In this document: positions 17,219-25,888 of the stretch, one piece after another
How the letters are laid out: every line of letters begins with the position of its first letter
How positions within the stretch are numbered: the first letter of the stretch is position 1
NCBI RefSeq assembly: GCF_001436045.1
Contig: NZ_AZER01000014.1
Coordinates: forward strand, 124,001 to 188,000
From: Limosilactobacillus frumenti DSM 13145
GTDB taxonomy: Bacteria; Bacillota; Bacilli; Lactobacillales; Lactobacillaceae
Direction of reading: 5' to 3'
DNA: 64,000 nucleotides
Made by a program: the position numbers and the translations under genes
Notes under the pieces: model-generated
Seen by the model: only the letters and a program-made list of their open reading frames with translations
Told to the model about the DNA's origin: nothing
Database searches by the model: none

Positions 17219-17722
17219 ATGAATAATAAAGCACACAGAAGTTATCGTGACCGCTATTTTGAAAAAGGTCATTGGGGAATGAAAATTGGGCAATCAGTGG
17301 TAATGCTACTAAGCTGGGTAATACTATTTATCCCCATCATTATCACTAGTGCCACGTATATCGCATACTGGACTCATGGTCACCACGGCCATTTTTTCTG
17401 GTACTATGCTGAAGGATTTCAGGAACTTAACTTCCTGGTAATCTTCCTAACATTTGCTCTAGGCATGACCGCCGTTTTTTGCTTTGCGATGGGTTACATT
17501 CAAATTCAGCGATCCCGTGGACTTGTCGAAAAATGGCCCATGTTTGATATGAGCAAGAATCAACGGGAACGACGAACTGCTGAAAAATTCATGACCGAAC
17601 GTTTTGGTGATGAAGATCAGCGCCAATCTTACCGTCGCTACACTGTTAAGCCGGAACAGAACCTAACCAAGAATCAGCTTAAGGAAATTATTAATAGCGA
17701 AGAAATGGAGGTTCATAATTAA
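17219..17722 (+). CDS. PgaD/IcaD-like small membrane subunit (tentative)
   Basis: A 167-residue protein with two clear membrane helices (VVMLLSWVILFIPIIITSATY and FLVIFLTFALGMTAVFCFAMGYI) and a basic, hydrophilic C-terminal tail of about 80 residues. Position immediately before, and overlapping by one base, a PgaC-like glycosyltransferase matches the small accessory subunit of processive polysaccharide synthases, which often bind the activating c-di-GMP with the synthase. Sequence identity to PgaD is not claimed; the role is inferred from topology and context. ATG 17219 itself has a poor ribosome binding site. Confidence 0.55.
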   Translation: MNNKAHRSYRDRYFEKGHWGMKIGQSVVMLLSWVILFIPIIITSATYIAYWTHGHHGHFFWYYAEGFQELNFLVIFLTFALGMTAVFCFAMGYIQIQRSRGLVEKWPMFDMSKNQRERRTAEKFMTERFGDEDQRQSYRRYTVKPEQNLTKNQLKEIINSEEMEVHN

Positions 17723-19044
17723 TGGCCTCTAATATTATGAACGAAGCCTCCCAAACTTCTTCACCATGGATAACGGTTATATTAGTGATTAACTTAATCC
17801 TTTGTCTCTACCCTATCCTCGGAGCGATGTTCTGGTTCTTTGGTGCCCTATCATACATGTCTTTTCGTCATAATGAAGAGCTTGCACCTAACACCAAATT
17901 AGAAAAAGAACCGTTTATCACCATCATGATTCCCGCTCACAATGAAGATATTGTGATTCAAGGTACTCTTGAATACTTATTGAATGAGCTTAATTATCAT
18001 AATTACGAAATTTTAGTAATGGATGATGGTAGTACTGATCGCACTCCAGAGATTTTAAAAGAGATGCAGGCACAATACCCTCGTCTACGGGTAATCAGGA
18101 TTGATGAAAATCAAGGCAAAGCCCATGCTTTTAATATCGGGATCTTCTTTGCTAAGGGTGAATACATTCTCAGTAACGATGCGGACACAATTCCTGAGCG
18201 AGATGCATTGATGAAGTACATGCGGTACTTTACCAGTCCACGCGGCATTAACTATGCTGCAATCACCGCTAACATGGATGTTTATAACCGTTCCACGCTA
18301 TGGGGCAAGTCACAAACAGTCGAGTTCTCAAGTATTGTCGGGATCATTAAACGTAGTCAGACGGCCATAAATAACACAATGTACGCTTATAGTGGTGCTA
18401 ATACAATGTATCGACGCGACTTCTTAATTGACGTCGGCGGTTTTCGTCAGGATCGAGCAACAGAAGATATCAGTATCGCTTGGGACCATACCTTCATGAA
18501 CGTCACTCCCAAATTTGCGCCTGACATTGTTTTCCATATGAACGTTCCGGAAACTTTCCACGACCTTTATAGGCAACGCAAGCGTTGGGCTCAGGGTGGT
18601 ACTGAGGTTTGGTTGACCAACTTCACCAAGATTATCCGTCACCCGTGGCGTCACCGCTTCGTGATTCCTATGCTAACTGATACGACATTATCGATTATTT
18701 GGTCATTCTTTTTCTGGATTACCAGTATTATTTTTATCCTTTTGATGACCTACTTTGCCACTACTGGAAACTATGAACGGGTTTGGCACGGAATTGTCAT
18801 GAGTATGATTTTCGTGACCTTCCAACTAATTGCGGGGCTTTTTCAGGTCCTCGCTGCCCTAATCCTTGACTTTAATGGGGCCAAGCTTCGTTATTTACTG
18901 TTCTCACCGATCTACCTTCTCTTCACATGGATCGTTAATCCATTGACCATCGTTACCACCTTCCTCAAAGCCGTAAAAACAATTTTAGGCTATGGTAGTG
19001 GTAAGTGGGTCAGTCCCGAAAGGAAGGCTAATAGTAATGACTGA
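17722..19044 (+). CDS. Processive family 2 glycosyltransferase (PgaC/IcaA-like)
   Basis: A 440-residue membrane synthase. N-terminal helix about 16-45, cytosolic GT2 domain with IMIPAHNEDIVI, the DDGSTDRTPEIL motif, the DAD of LSNDADTIPERDA, the TED of RATEDISIAWD and the processivity motif QRKRW, then about four C-terminal helices. Such enzymes polymerise and export a beta-linked polysaccharide such as poly-N-acetylglucosamine; the monomer cannot be assigned here. Adjacent c-di-GMP genes strongly suggest c-di-GMP-controlled exopolysaccharide. Overlaps both neighbours. Confidence 0.85.
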   Translation: MASNIMNEASQTSSPWITVILVINLILCLYPILGAMFWFFGALSYMSFRHNEELAPNTKLEKEPFITIMIPAHNEDIVIQGTLEYLLNELNYHNYEILVMDDGSTDRTPEILKEMQAQYPRLRVIRIDENQGKAHAFNIGIFFAKGEYILSNDADTIPERDALMKYMRYFTSPRGINYAAITANMDVYNRSTLWGKSQTVEFSSIVGIIKRSQTAINNTMYAYSGANTMYRRDFLIDVGGFRQDRATEDISIAWDHTFMNVTPKFAPDIVFHMNVPETFHDLYRQRKRWAQGGTEVWLTNFTKIIRHPWRHRFVIPMLTDTTLSIIWSFFFWITSIIFILLMTYFATTGNYERVWHGIVMSMIFVTFQLIAGLFQVLAALILDFNGAKLRYLLFSPIYLLFTWIVNPLTIVTTFLKAVKTILGYGSGKWVSPERKANSND

Positions 19045-19831
19045 TTTAACAATTTTCTTGTGGTGGATCTTCGTGATCTTCACCCTTATTTGTATTCTAT
19101 TTTGCATTACCGCTCACTTCCGCTATCGGAATAAAAAGGGCATTGATCAGGATCATGACTTTTCCAGTAAATACAAATATTTTGGTCAACCAATTTATGA
19201 TCAGCAGCATTCGCTTCGCGGGTATGAATTACTACTCCGCGAATTTGATCCTCATCAAAACAAGTGGCAACTGCCAAAAGATGTGGTCAACTTTCCGCTC
19301 AGTAAAATGGTCCACACAATTCGCCAGATTGATCCCCAAATTACTGAATCAATTCAGGTGTTGGCCCTTAACATGACGGTTAGTCAAATCACTGATTTTC
19401 GGGCTAATTACTTCTTCAAATGGGTGTTGGGTGTGATTAATAAGCAACAATTATCAGTTGAGCTTGATGCTTATGATATCCGCAAAGCTAATCTGCTCCA
19501 ACAACGCCGAATGCTTTCTGTTCTGAAAAGTCTGAATCACGACCACGTTAAAATAACCATTGAAAATGTCGATTCATCCAAAAAGACTTACCAAATGTTG
19601 AAAAAGTTCCTGCCATTTGTGGACTACTTTAAATTCAATATCCACTCGTTTAAAAAGTCACGAAACCATTGGATTGATATTACTCTGGCTCAATGGCAAC
19701 GTTTAATTAGCAAGTACCACATTACGTCAATCGTCGGTAAGGTCGAAGCCCAGGAGCAGATCCTCCTGGCTAACCAATTGAACATTAACCTGCGGCAGGG
19801 TTATGCTTTAGGTCGTCCTGGGAAAGTGTAA
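19037..19831 (+). CDS. Membrane-anchored degenerate EAL-domain protein
   Basis: A 264-residue protein with one N-terminal helix (FLWWIFVIFTLICILFCITA) and an EAL domain that retains the first Glu (GYELLLRE), Asn (ALNMTV), Lys (YFKFNIHS) and terminal Gln (RQGYALG). The metal-binding double Asp is Glu-Asn (TIENVDS), and the EGVE-type Glu is missing (VGKVEAQEQ). It is thus likely unable to hydrolyse c-di-GMP and may instead act as a receptor regulating the synthase. ATG 19037 follows AAAGGAAGG and overlaps the glycosyltransferase stop by 8 bases. Confidence 0.75.
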   Translation: MTDLTIFLWWIFVIFTLICILFCITAHFRYRNKKGIDQDHDFSSKYKYFGQPIYDQQHSLRGYELLLREFDPHQNKWQLPKDVVNFPLSKMVHTIRQIDPQITESIQVLALNMTVSQITDFRANYFFKWVLGVINKQQLSVELDAYDIRKANLLQQRRMLSVLKSLNHDHVKITIENVDSSKKTYQMLKKFLPFVDYFKFNIHSFKKSRNHWIDITLAQWQRLISKYHITSIVGKVEAQEQILLANQLNINLRQGYALGRPGKV

Positions 19832-19837
19832 GCCTAT

Positions 19838-19866
19838 TTGCTTTTTATATTAAGTCATGATATATT
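19838..19866 (+). promoter_or_regulatory. Promoter of the elaA-alaX leader
   Basis: -35 TTGCTT at 19838-19843, 17-base spacer, -10 TATATT at 19861-19866 with an extending TGA. It lies after the EAL stop codon and before the leader hairpins, so transcription from it must cross the terminator-like hairpin. Confidence 0.6.
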
Positions 19867-19887
19867 AACTACAATTAAATATCGCTA

Positions 19888-19980
19888 CCTGGTTCCCCGG
19901 AATCAGGAATAATAGCATCCAACTTTGTCTCGTTAGGGCTTCCGTATGGAAGAGAGATAAGGTTGGATGCTTTTGCTTTT
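19888..19980 (+). promoter_or_regulatory. Structured leader with terminator (possible attenuator)
   Basis: Two consecutive hairpins: CCTGGTTC/GAATCAGG at 19888-19907, and a long one at 19914-19971 with arms AGCATCCAAC and GGTTGGATGCT and inner TCTC/GAGA and CTTCC/GGAAG pairings, followed by TTTTGCTTTT. It could simply terminate the upstream operon, but a good promoter sits in front of it, so it may act as an attenuator of the next two genes. It matches no riboswitch class I recognise. Confidence 0.5.
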
Positions 19981-19998
19981 AAGGAGGAATTGTGAGCG

Positions 19999-20445
19999 AT
20001 GAAAATAGTAGTAAAGAAGTTAGCAGAATTAAGCAGTGAAGAATGGTGCGATCTTGTTGCAGAACGGATTAAGGTTTTCGTGGTGGAGCAACATTGTCCC
20101 TACCAAGAAGTTGACCAGGATGACCACCATGCTTACCACTTGGTCTTGAAAGATGGCAAAAATAGTTTGGTTGGCTATACAAGAATTTACCGGCGAAATG
20201 ACGGTAAGGCGACATTTGGTCGGGTTCTTGTTCCAAAGGAATACCGGGAAAAAAACTATGGTCGTCAGTTAGTCCAGGCAACAATTGACGAGGCTCATAA
20301 ACTCTTTCCCCATGAGAATATTCAAATTCAAGCCCAAGCTTACCTAGAAAACTTCTACCATTCTTTTGGTTTCCAACCGATCTCTAAAATCTACTTGGAA
20401 GATAATATTCCTCACTTAGATATGTTATTGAAAGGAGCAAACTAA
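19999..20445 (+). CDS. ElaA-like GNAT acetyltransferase
   Basis: A 148-residue GNAT-fold protein. ERIKVFVVEQHCPYQEVDQDD is the ElaA family signature, and FGRVLVPKEYREKNYGRQLV supplies the acetyl-CoA pyrophosphate-binding loop (R/Q-x-x-G-x-G/A type). Family members N-acetylate unknown acceptors in the cytoplasm. AAGGAGG precedes ATG 19999. The AlaX-like gene starts one base after its stop codon, so the pair is co-translated. Confidence 0.85.
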   Translation: MKIVVKKLAELSSEEWCDLVAERIKVFVVEQHCPYQEVDQDDHHAYHLVLKDGKNSLVGYTRIYRRNDGKATFGRVLVPKEYREKNYGRQLVQATIDEAHKLFPHENIQIQAQAYLENFYHSFGFQPISKIYLEDNIPHLDMLLKGAN

Positions 20446-20446
20446 G

Positions 20447-21565
20447 ATGATAAAACCAACTGCTTATGATAATTTTGAAAAGCTCACTTGTACCACTCAA
20501 ATAGCGGAAGTTAAAAACGGCTACTATGCATTTAACGAGACTGTTTTCTATGGTGAGAAAGGTGGTCAATTAGCTGATCACGGAACCATTAATGGTTTAC
20601 AAGTGATCGACCTGAAATGGGACCATGGAACGCTTTACCATAAGGTTGGCGGTGATTTACATAACCCAATTCATATGCAAGTGGACGCCCAAACACGATG
20701 GATCAATACAACTGTCCAAAGTGCTTTCCACCTCTTAGATGGTTATTATGCTCATCAGCCAATGAAGATAATAGAAGTAAGCGCCAATCCGGATAGTGAA
20801 TGGTATATTGTCGATACCAAACAGATTACTACTCAACAACTAGCTGATGTGGAGCAATGGATGAATGATGTCATCCATCAAGATATCCAAACTAGTTTTA
20901 GCTATGTTAAAGGTAGTGAATATCCAGATAAAGCTTACCAGAAGTACCCTGTCGTGCGGTTAGTTCATTTTGGTAATATCAACACACAGCCTTGTGGTAC
21001 CTGTCATGTTAACCATACTAGTCAGTTGCAAAGCTTTGCCATTATTGGCACGGCCAAGGTTTCCACAGGTACTAAAATCTACATCACGGTCAACCAGGTA
21101 ACCACCGACCGTTTAAAGAAAGACGAACAAGTATTAAATGACGTGGCAAATAAATTAAGTATCAATCGTGAACAAATCTTACCTGGTATTTCTGACCTAC
21201 AGGCAAAAAACAAAAAATTAAAGAAGCAACTGAAGAATTACCGCCAACAGTTAGCAAGGATAACTATCCAACAAATTATAATGAAAAACCAAGCCGTTAA
21301 TCACATTCACATTAGTAATACCAGTGATTTATCGATATTGGCACCACAATTACTTCGCCAGATAAAAGAAACCAAGCTTATTCTTGCCCAATTTGAGAAT
21401 AAAACCTACTTTGCTATTGTCTCACCACAAAATATGGCCCGTGACATTTTAGCTAGGTTCCATCAAGCTGGTGAGATTCGTGGTGGGGGCTCCGCACAAA
21501 TCGTTACAGGCAATACATCAGTATCAGGGGAACAATTGTCAGATCTTTTTAAGACAATCCTGTAA
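20447..21565 (+). CDS. AlaX-like alanyl-tRNA editing protein with DHHA1 domain
   Basis: A 372-residue protein resembling the editing and C-terminal regions of alanyl-tRNA synthetase without its catalytic core. NETVFYGEKGGQLADHGTI starts the editing domain; the zinc-site motifs are VQSAFHLLDG (normally HxxxH, first His replaced by Gln) and CGTCH (CxxxH). A basic coiled coil (about 255-280: KNKKLKKQLKNYRQQLARI) leads to a DHHA1-type end with RGGGSAQIVTG. It probably deacylates mischarged Ser/Gly-tRNA-Ala in trans. The missing first zinc ligand makes full activity uncertain. Confidence 0.8.
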   Translation: MIKPTAYDNFEKLTCTTQIAEVKNGYYAFNETVFYGEKGGQLADHGTINGLQVIDLKWDHGTLYHKVGGDLHNPIHMQVDAQTRWINTTVQSAFHLLDGYYAHQPMKIIEVSANPDSEWYIVDTKQITTQQLADVEQWMNDVIHQDIQTSFSYVKGSEYPDKAYQKYPVVRLVHFGNINTQPCGTCHVNHTSQLQSFAIIGTAKVSTGTKIYITVNQVTTDRLKKDEQVLNDVANKLSINREQILPGISDLQAKNKKLKKQLKNYRQQLARITIQQIIMKNQAVNHIHISNTSDLSILAPQLLRQIKETKLILAQFENKTYFAIVSPQNMARDILARFHQAGEIRGGGSAQIVTGNTSVSGEQLSDLFKTIL

Positions 21566-21642
21566 TGCTTCCTCAACCATTTCCCATTAACTTGGTAATA
21601 ATATGAGTCTGAAGAGTTTATCAAGGAACAAGGTGACTATTA

Positions 21643-22593
21643 ATGAAAGCAGTTGTTATCTACCAAGCTGGCCTGACAAGCTAATTTATCAAGATGTCCC
21701 CACGCCACAAGTAAAGCCTGGTTGGTCATTGGTGAAGGTGAAAGGTTTTGGGATTAACCATTCTGAGATATTCACCCGAAAAGGCCTATCTCCTGTTCAT
21801 TTTCCAAGGATTCTTGGTATTGAGTGCGTCGGTGAAATTGCTGATACAACCGATCCAGAACATCTACCAGTGGATCACAAGGTTGTCTCCATTATGGGTG
21901 AAATGGGGAGAAAGTTTGACGGTTCCTATGCCGAATATGTCCTCCTACCCAATAATCAGATTTATCCTGTCGATACTAATCTGGATTGGCTAACGCTAAC
22001 AACTATCCCCGAAACTTATTACATTTGGATCGTTGCTAAACCTCAAGCTCCAGAATGATGACCATGTTCTCGTCCGTGGTGACAGCAGTGGTGTTGGCAT
22101 CGCCTTTTTGAACTTAGTGAGGGGGATATTCCCCAAAATAAGAGTTGTTGGGACCACCAGAAACAGCCGCAAAAAAGCGCAATTACTAGATGCTGGCTAT
22201 GATAACGTTGTCACTGACCAGGATGGCCAATTGCAAACTGATCAAAAATTTTCCAAGGTTCTAGAACTAATCGGTCCATTAACGGTTAAAGATAGTTTCA
22301 AGGATACCCTTCTCAGTGTAATTATCTGCAGCACCGGTGAACTCGGCAACCAGTGGTACTTAGATCATTTCGATCCTATTACGGATATCGCCACCAATGG
22401 TTATTTAACCAGCTTCTATTCTGGGACAATTAATCAAAAAAAGCTAAATCAACTTTTCGACACGATTGAAAAATACTCCATTAGCATCAAATCAGAAAGG
22501 ATTTTCTCACTTAAAGAAGTACCTGATGCTCATCGCTATCTAGAAAGTAGCCATAGCTTGGGAAAAGTAATTGTTTTAAATAATCATAAATAA
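21643..22593 (+). pseudogene. MDR-family oxidoreductase, frameshifted
   Basis: Remnant of a quinone-reductase-like dehydrogenase related to the intact gene at 10211-11209. ATG 21643 starts MKAVVIYQAG and then hits a stop; the continuation PDKLIYQDVPTPQVKPG is in another frame, so one indel lies near 21670. A second frame change lies near 22022, between TTIPETYY and FGSLLNLKLQNDDHVLVRGDSSGVG. Motifs PRILGIECVGEI and the Rossmann glycines remain. Both breaks are single-frame shifts, so sequencing error should be ruled out, but two in one gene favours real decay. Confidence 0.8.
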
Positions 22594-22630
22594 AATCCTG
22601 TAGAGTATCTCAACTTTGCAGGATTTATAG
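22593..22630. terminator. Terminator hairpin
   Basis: AAATCCTG / CAGGATTT arms (22593-22600 and 22619-22626) between the pseudogene and the convergent editing-protein gene. Confidence 0.65.
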
Positions 22631-22634
22631 CTCT

Positions 22635-23129
22635 TTATAAATCAATAATCTCTGGTTCAAAATCAATGGCCTTTAAGAACTTAAACAAGTCCTTGGTCTT
22701 GATAAAAATCGTATGCGTATTTTCGTTGGGGTGAAAGGTTTGAATTGGTTCATCCACGATATCCTTATCAATATAGACCTTAACGTTATGGTCCTGATTA
22801 TTTAATAAGCCGAATGGTGAAACAATTCCTGGTTCCAAGCCCAACTCTTCTTCAAGATGTTCTGGACGGGCCATTGAAACCCGTTTTGTCCCGGTCAGGT
22901 CCATAAATTCATGGAAGTCCATCCGTTTCTTATCATCCATGATAACCATGTAGAACTTCTTTTTCTTGCCCTTCAGAAACATCGTCTTCGTCCGAACACC
23001 TTCATGCCCGGCAATGTACTTATCAGCTTCTTCAGTCGTATGAGCAGCTGGATGATCAACGACATTGTAATCATCAATTCCTAACTTTTTTAGTGCATCT
23101 TTTACTTGTTGATATGTGCCCTTTGCCAT
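22635..23129 (-). CDS. YbaK/ProX-type prolyl-tRNA editing protein
   Basis: A 164-residue protein of the YbaK/EbsC/PrdX superfamily, which deacylates mischarged tRNA (Ala- or Cys-tRNA-Pro) in trans. Seen: DHPAAHTTEEADKYI, the catalytic lysine region RTKTMFLKGKKKKFYMVIM, and GIVSPFGLLNN, the GxxxP substrate loop. The sequence resembles PrdX/ProXp-ala more than EbsC. ATG 23129 follows GGAGTGAT; the in-frame upstream codon at 23138 is inside the ribosome binding site. A second tRNA-editing protein (AlaX-like) lies 1 kb away. Confidence 0.85.
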   Translation of the reverse strand: MAKGTYQQVKDALKKLGIDDYNVVDHPAAHTTEEADKYIAGHEGVRTKTMFLKGKKKKFYMVIMDDKKRMDFHEFMDLTGTKRVSMARPEHLEEELGLEPGIVSPFGLLNNQDHNVKVYIDKDIVDEPIQTFHPNENTHTIFIKTKDLFKFLKAIDFEPEIIDL

Positions 23130-23202
23130 GATTATCACTCCTTAGCTACTTTTATTATAACCCTGTGATAGGCAAAAGAACACACATCACCACCACACTC
23201 TA

Positions 23203-24120
23203 CTAAGAATTAATGGCTTCAATCATTGATCGATAAGGGATTGATGGCATGGCACCATGCTTTTGGACTGCTAATGATGATGCTTGTTGAGCATAAGTAA
23301 TTGCCTGCGCAATGTTGGTCACATCGGGCTTAAGTTCAGCTACCAATGCGCCCACAAAAGTATCACCCGCAGCAGTAGTATCAACTGCTTTTACCCGGAA
23401 TGCGGGCACTGTCCCTGACTGATCAAAGAGGGAATAAAAGACCCCATGTTTCCCCAGGGTGATCATCATATTTGGAATACCATGCTGACGGAACCATGTA
23501 GCGGTTGCTTGCATGGAGCTGTGGTCGGTTACTGTAATCCCAGTTAGTTTTTCCGCTTCGGTTTCGTTAGGGATAATTAAATCGGTATAGCTAAACAATG
23601 CTGGATCGAGTGAATGGGCAGGAGCTGGGTTCAAAATAGTAATCACCCCATGTGCTTTGGCTTGGCGGAATAAGTCGACCGTTACTTCTTGAGGAGTTTC
23701 AAATTGAGCAACTAAAAAGTCCGCTTGCTCAAGTAACTCATCAACCGAACCGACCATCGTCGTTGTAAGGGCTTGGTTAGCACCACCATAGACTAATATA
23801 TCGTTTTGTCCACTTTCCTCGACAGTTACTAACGCACTGCCTGTGGCATGGTCATTATCGATAATAACGTGCTGCGTATCAATGTAGTTCTTCTGCAACT
23901 GTTTAAGCATTGCTCGCCCATCATCATCGTTACCAACTGCACCAATAAATGCCGTATGAGCTCCTGAGCGAGCCGCTGCCACCGCTTGATTAGCTCCCTT
24001 GCCCCCAGGAGCAATCTGCTTATCATTAGCACTGATTGTTTCGCCTGGTTGGGGGAAGTGTTCCACTCGATAAGTCGTGTCAACATTTATACTTCCTAAT
24101 ACAATTACCTGATTAGTCAC
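23203..24120 (-). CDS. rbsK: Ribokinase
   Basis: A 305-residue PfkB-family sugar kinase that phosphorylates ribose at O5. It has the N-terminal GSINVDTTYRVEHFPQPGET, the substrate-site GGKGANQAVAAARSG near residue 40, NETEAEKLTG, and the catalytic AAGDTFVGAL anion hole with Asp as base. No ribose transporter is adjacent, so it may serve nucleoside or other pentose recycling. The following 98-residue membrane gene ends about 30 bases before its start. Confidence 0.93.
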   Translation of the reverse strand: MTNQVIVLGSINVDTTYRVEHFPQPGETISANDKQIAPGGKGANQAVAAARSGAHTAFIGAVGNDDDGRAMLKQLQKNYIDTQHVIIDNDHATGSALVTVEESGQNDILVYGGANQALTTTMVGSVDELLEQADFLVAQFETPQEVTVDLFRQAKAHGVITILNPAPAHSLDPALFSYTDLIIPNETEAEKLTGITVTDHSSMQATATWFRQHGIPNMMITLGKHGVFYSLFDQSGTVPAFRVKAVDTTAAGDTFVGALVAELKPDVTNIAQAITYAQQASSLAVQKHGAMPSIPYRSMIEAINS

Positions 24121-24149
24121 CGGTCAGCCCTCCATTTCTAACCCTCACT

Positions 24150-24446
24150 TTACTTTTGTTTGCTATTCTTTTCTGATTGGATGACTTTTACAGAGAAGTA
24201 AATAACCGCTAAAGCATTGCAAATAAAGAGGATCAGGATCACCCAGCGAATCCAATTACTGATATGTAATCCCCGGTAAATTGATAAGATCAGCAAAATT
24301 AGACTAACCGGTTCAATTACACGTAAAATCCGTTTATTCTTGGTAATTTCATCAGGTGCGGTGTAGTAACTGGTATCTTTAGAATCCGTATAGTTACCAT
24401 TCTCGTAGTTCTCTTTCACCTGATTATGTAAGTCATTAATTTTCAT
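24150..24446 (-). CDS. Small membrane protein of unknown function
   Basis: A 98-residue protein not recognised. A polar N-terminal half (DLHNQVKENYENGNYTDSKDTSYYT) is followed by two membrane helices (VIEPVSLILLILSIYRGLHI and WVILILFICNALAVIYFSVKVI) and a basic tail. It lies upstream of rbsK on the same strand with about 30 bases between. No functional claim is made. Confidence 0.6.
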   Translation of the reverse strand: MKINDLHNQVKENYENGNYTDSKDTSYYTAPDEITKNKRILRVIEPVSLILLILSIYRGLHISNWIRWVILILFICNALAVIYFSVKVIQSEKNSKQK

Positions 24447-24579
24447 TACCTAATTACCCCTATTAATTTTGCTATCAGCATATCAAATTATCTATGCTGA
24501 TGCTAGTAATGATACAAAACGGGCAGGGACTGTTTCATGTGAAACTTCCCTGCCCTTCTTTAATAAAATTGTGACCTAA

Positions 24580-25470
24580 TTACCAGTGATTAGGCGTGGC
24601 AACGTAATCACCGATACCATCTGGATTACCGTTCCACTGGAAATCATGGTACCATAGCGAGTGCTTTTCTTGATCTAAAGCATCGATCTGTTTCATTTCA
24701 TCGTCGGTTAATTGGAAGTCAAAGATATCCATGTTTTGGATCATCCGCTGCTCATGAATAGTCTTCGCAATTTCAATCATTCCATGTTGCAACCCCCACC
24801 GCAATTCGACTTGTGCAGCTGACTTGTGATGTGCATCAGCAATTTGGTTAACAACCGGGTTCTTCAGTAATGTTCCAGAGCCCAATGGCGACCATGCCTC
24901 AACTTTAATACCATGATCACGATCGAACTTAACAATCTCAGGCTGGTGGATGTGCGGATTAAATTCAATTTGATTAACTGCCGGAACCACTGTTCCATGA
25001 TCCATCAAGTCAGTCAACCGTTCATTATTAAAATTAGAAACACCAATTGCCCGCGCTTGACCATCTTTCAGAATAGCTTCCATTGCTTTCCACGTTTCGT
25101 TGTATTTACCATCAACTGGCCAGTGTTCCAGCAGCAGGTCAACATGATCAGTTTGTAAATTCTTCAGTTGCTCTTCAAAGGCGTGGCGAACATGGTCATA
25201 GTCGCCTTGGTCACCATTAAAGATCTTGGTAGTCAGGAAAATATCAGAACGTTTCAAGCCGTCATTCTTCATAGCAGCTTGGATACCATCCCCAACTCCC
25301 TTTTCATTTCCATACTGCTTAGCGGTATCAATTAAAACATACCCGTTATGGAGGGCTGCTTGAACAGCATGTGAGGCATCTTCAATTGTTGATTTCCAGA
25401 CTCCCAAGCCAAGTTGCGGAATCTTTACACCATTGTTTAACTCAATTAGTGGCTGCATATTTTTATTCAA
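24580..25470 (-). CDS. Aldo/keto reductase
   Basis: About 296 residues of an NADPH-dependent aldo/keto reductase (2,5-diketo-gluconate reductase type). The tetrad is seen as Asp in LIDTAKQYGNE, Tyr in the same segment, Lys in LTTKIF and His in LLEHWP; coenzyme segments are IGVSNFN and VNQIEFNPH. A TTG at 25470 sits at proper distance from GAGGTG and gives MNKNMQPLIEL; alternatives are GTG 25479, which overlaps that site, and ATG 25458. Physiological substrate unknown. Confidence 0.88.
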   Translation of the reverse strand: MNKNMQPLIELNNGVKIPQLGLGVWKSTIEDASHAVQAALHNGYVLIDTAKQYGNEKGVGDGIQAAMKNDGLKRSDIFLTTKIFNGDQGDYDHVRHAFEEQLKNLQTDHVDLLLEHWPVDGKYNETWKAMEAILKDGQARAIGVSNFNNERLTDLMDHGTVVPAVNQIEFNPHIHQPEIVKFDRDHGIKVEAWSPLGSGTLLKNPVVNQIADAHHKSAAQVELRWGLQHGMIEIAKTIHEQRMIQNMDIFDFQLTDDEMKQIDALDQEKHSLWYHDFQWNGNPDGIGDYVATPNHW

Positions 25471-25519
25471 TATTCTCACCTCTTATGATCCACCTTAACA
25501 TACTTTTTTAAATTATCCC

Positions 25520-25548
25520 TTGACAAACGCTCATCAAGCGAGTAGATT
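25520..25548 (+). promoter_or_regulatory. Promoter of the Ile T-box operon
   Basis: -35 TTGACA at 25520-25525, 17-base spacer, -10 TAGATT at 25543-25548. Confidence 0.65.
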
Positions 25549-25574
25549 AAAATGCAATTAGAAAATGATTATAA

Positions 25575-25845
25575 AAACACGTTGATAAGAAAAGTAATTA
25601 TCGTATCTTCTACAGAGAGTTCTTGGTTGGTGGAAAAGAATGAAGCAACGTTAACGAAAATCACTTTGAGTGCCGAGATGAACCAATAGTAATCATCGGT
25701 GGGAGTAGCCCATTATAGCTACCATGTTTAATACAAGCGTATTGAACATTGAGGTTAGTAGTGTGAGCTATTAATGAACACAGGGTGGTAACACGCATAA
25801 GCGTCCCTCAATCCAGCAATGGATTGACGGGCGCTTTTTTTATAA
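25575..25845 (+). promoter_or_regulatory. T-box riboswitch, apparent isoleucine type
   Basis: T-box core AACACAGGGTGGTAACACGC at 25777-25796, apical loop GGTTGGTG near 25625, and a terminator with arms GCGTCCCTCAATCC and GGATTGACGGGCGC ending in a T-run at 25834-25840. Aligning the base of stem I with the asnA leader (CGAAA-nnn-ACTTT in both) puts the specifier at 25660-25662, which reads ATC, an isoleucine codon. The genes behind it should be induced on Ile starvation. Confidence 0.85.
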
Positions 25846-25888
25846 TCATTAAACAATCACTTTGGCAATTAGAGAGGAAGTTTTAATT

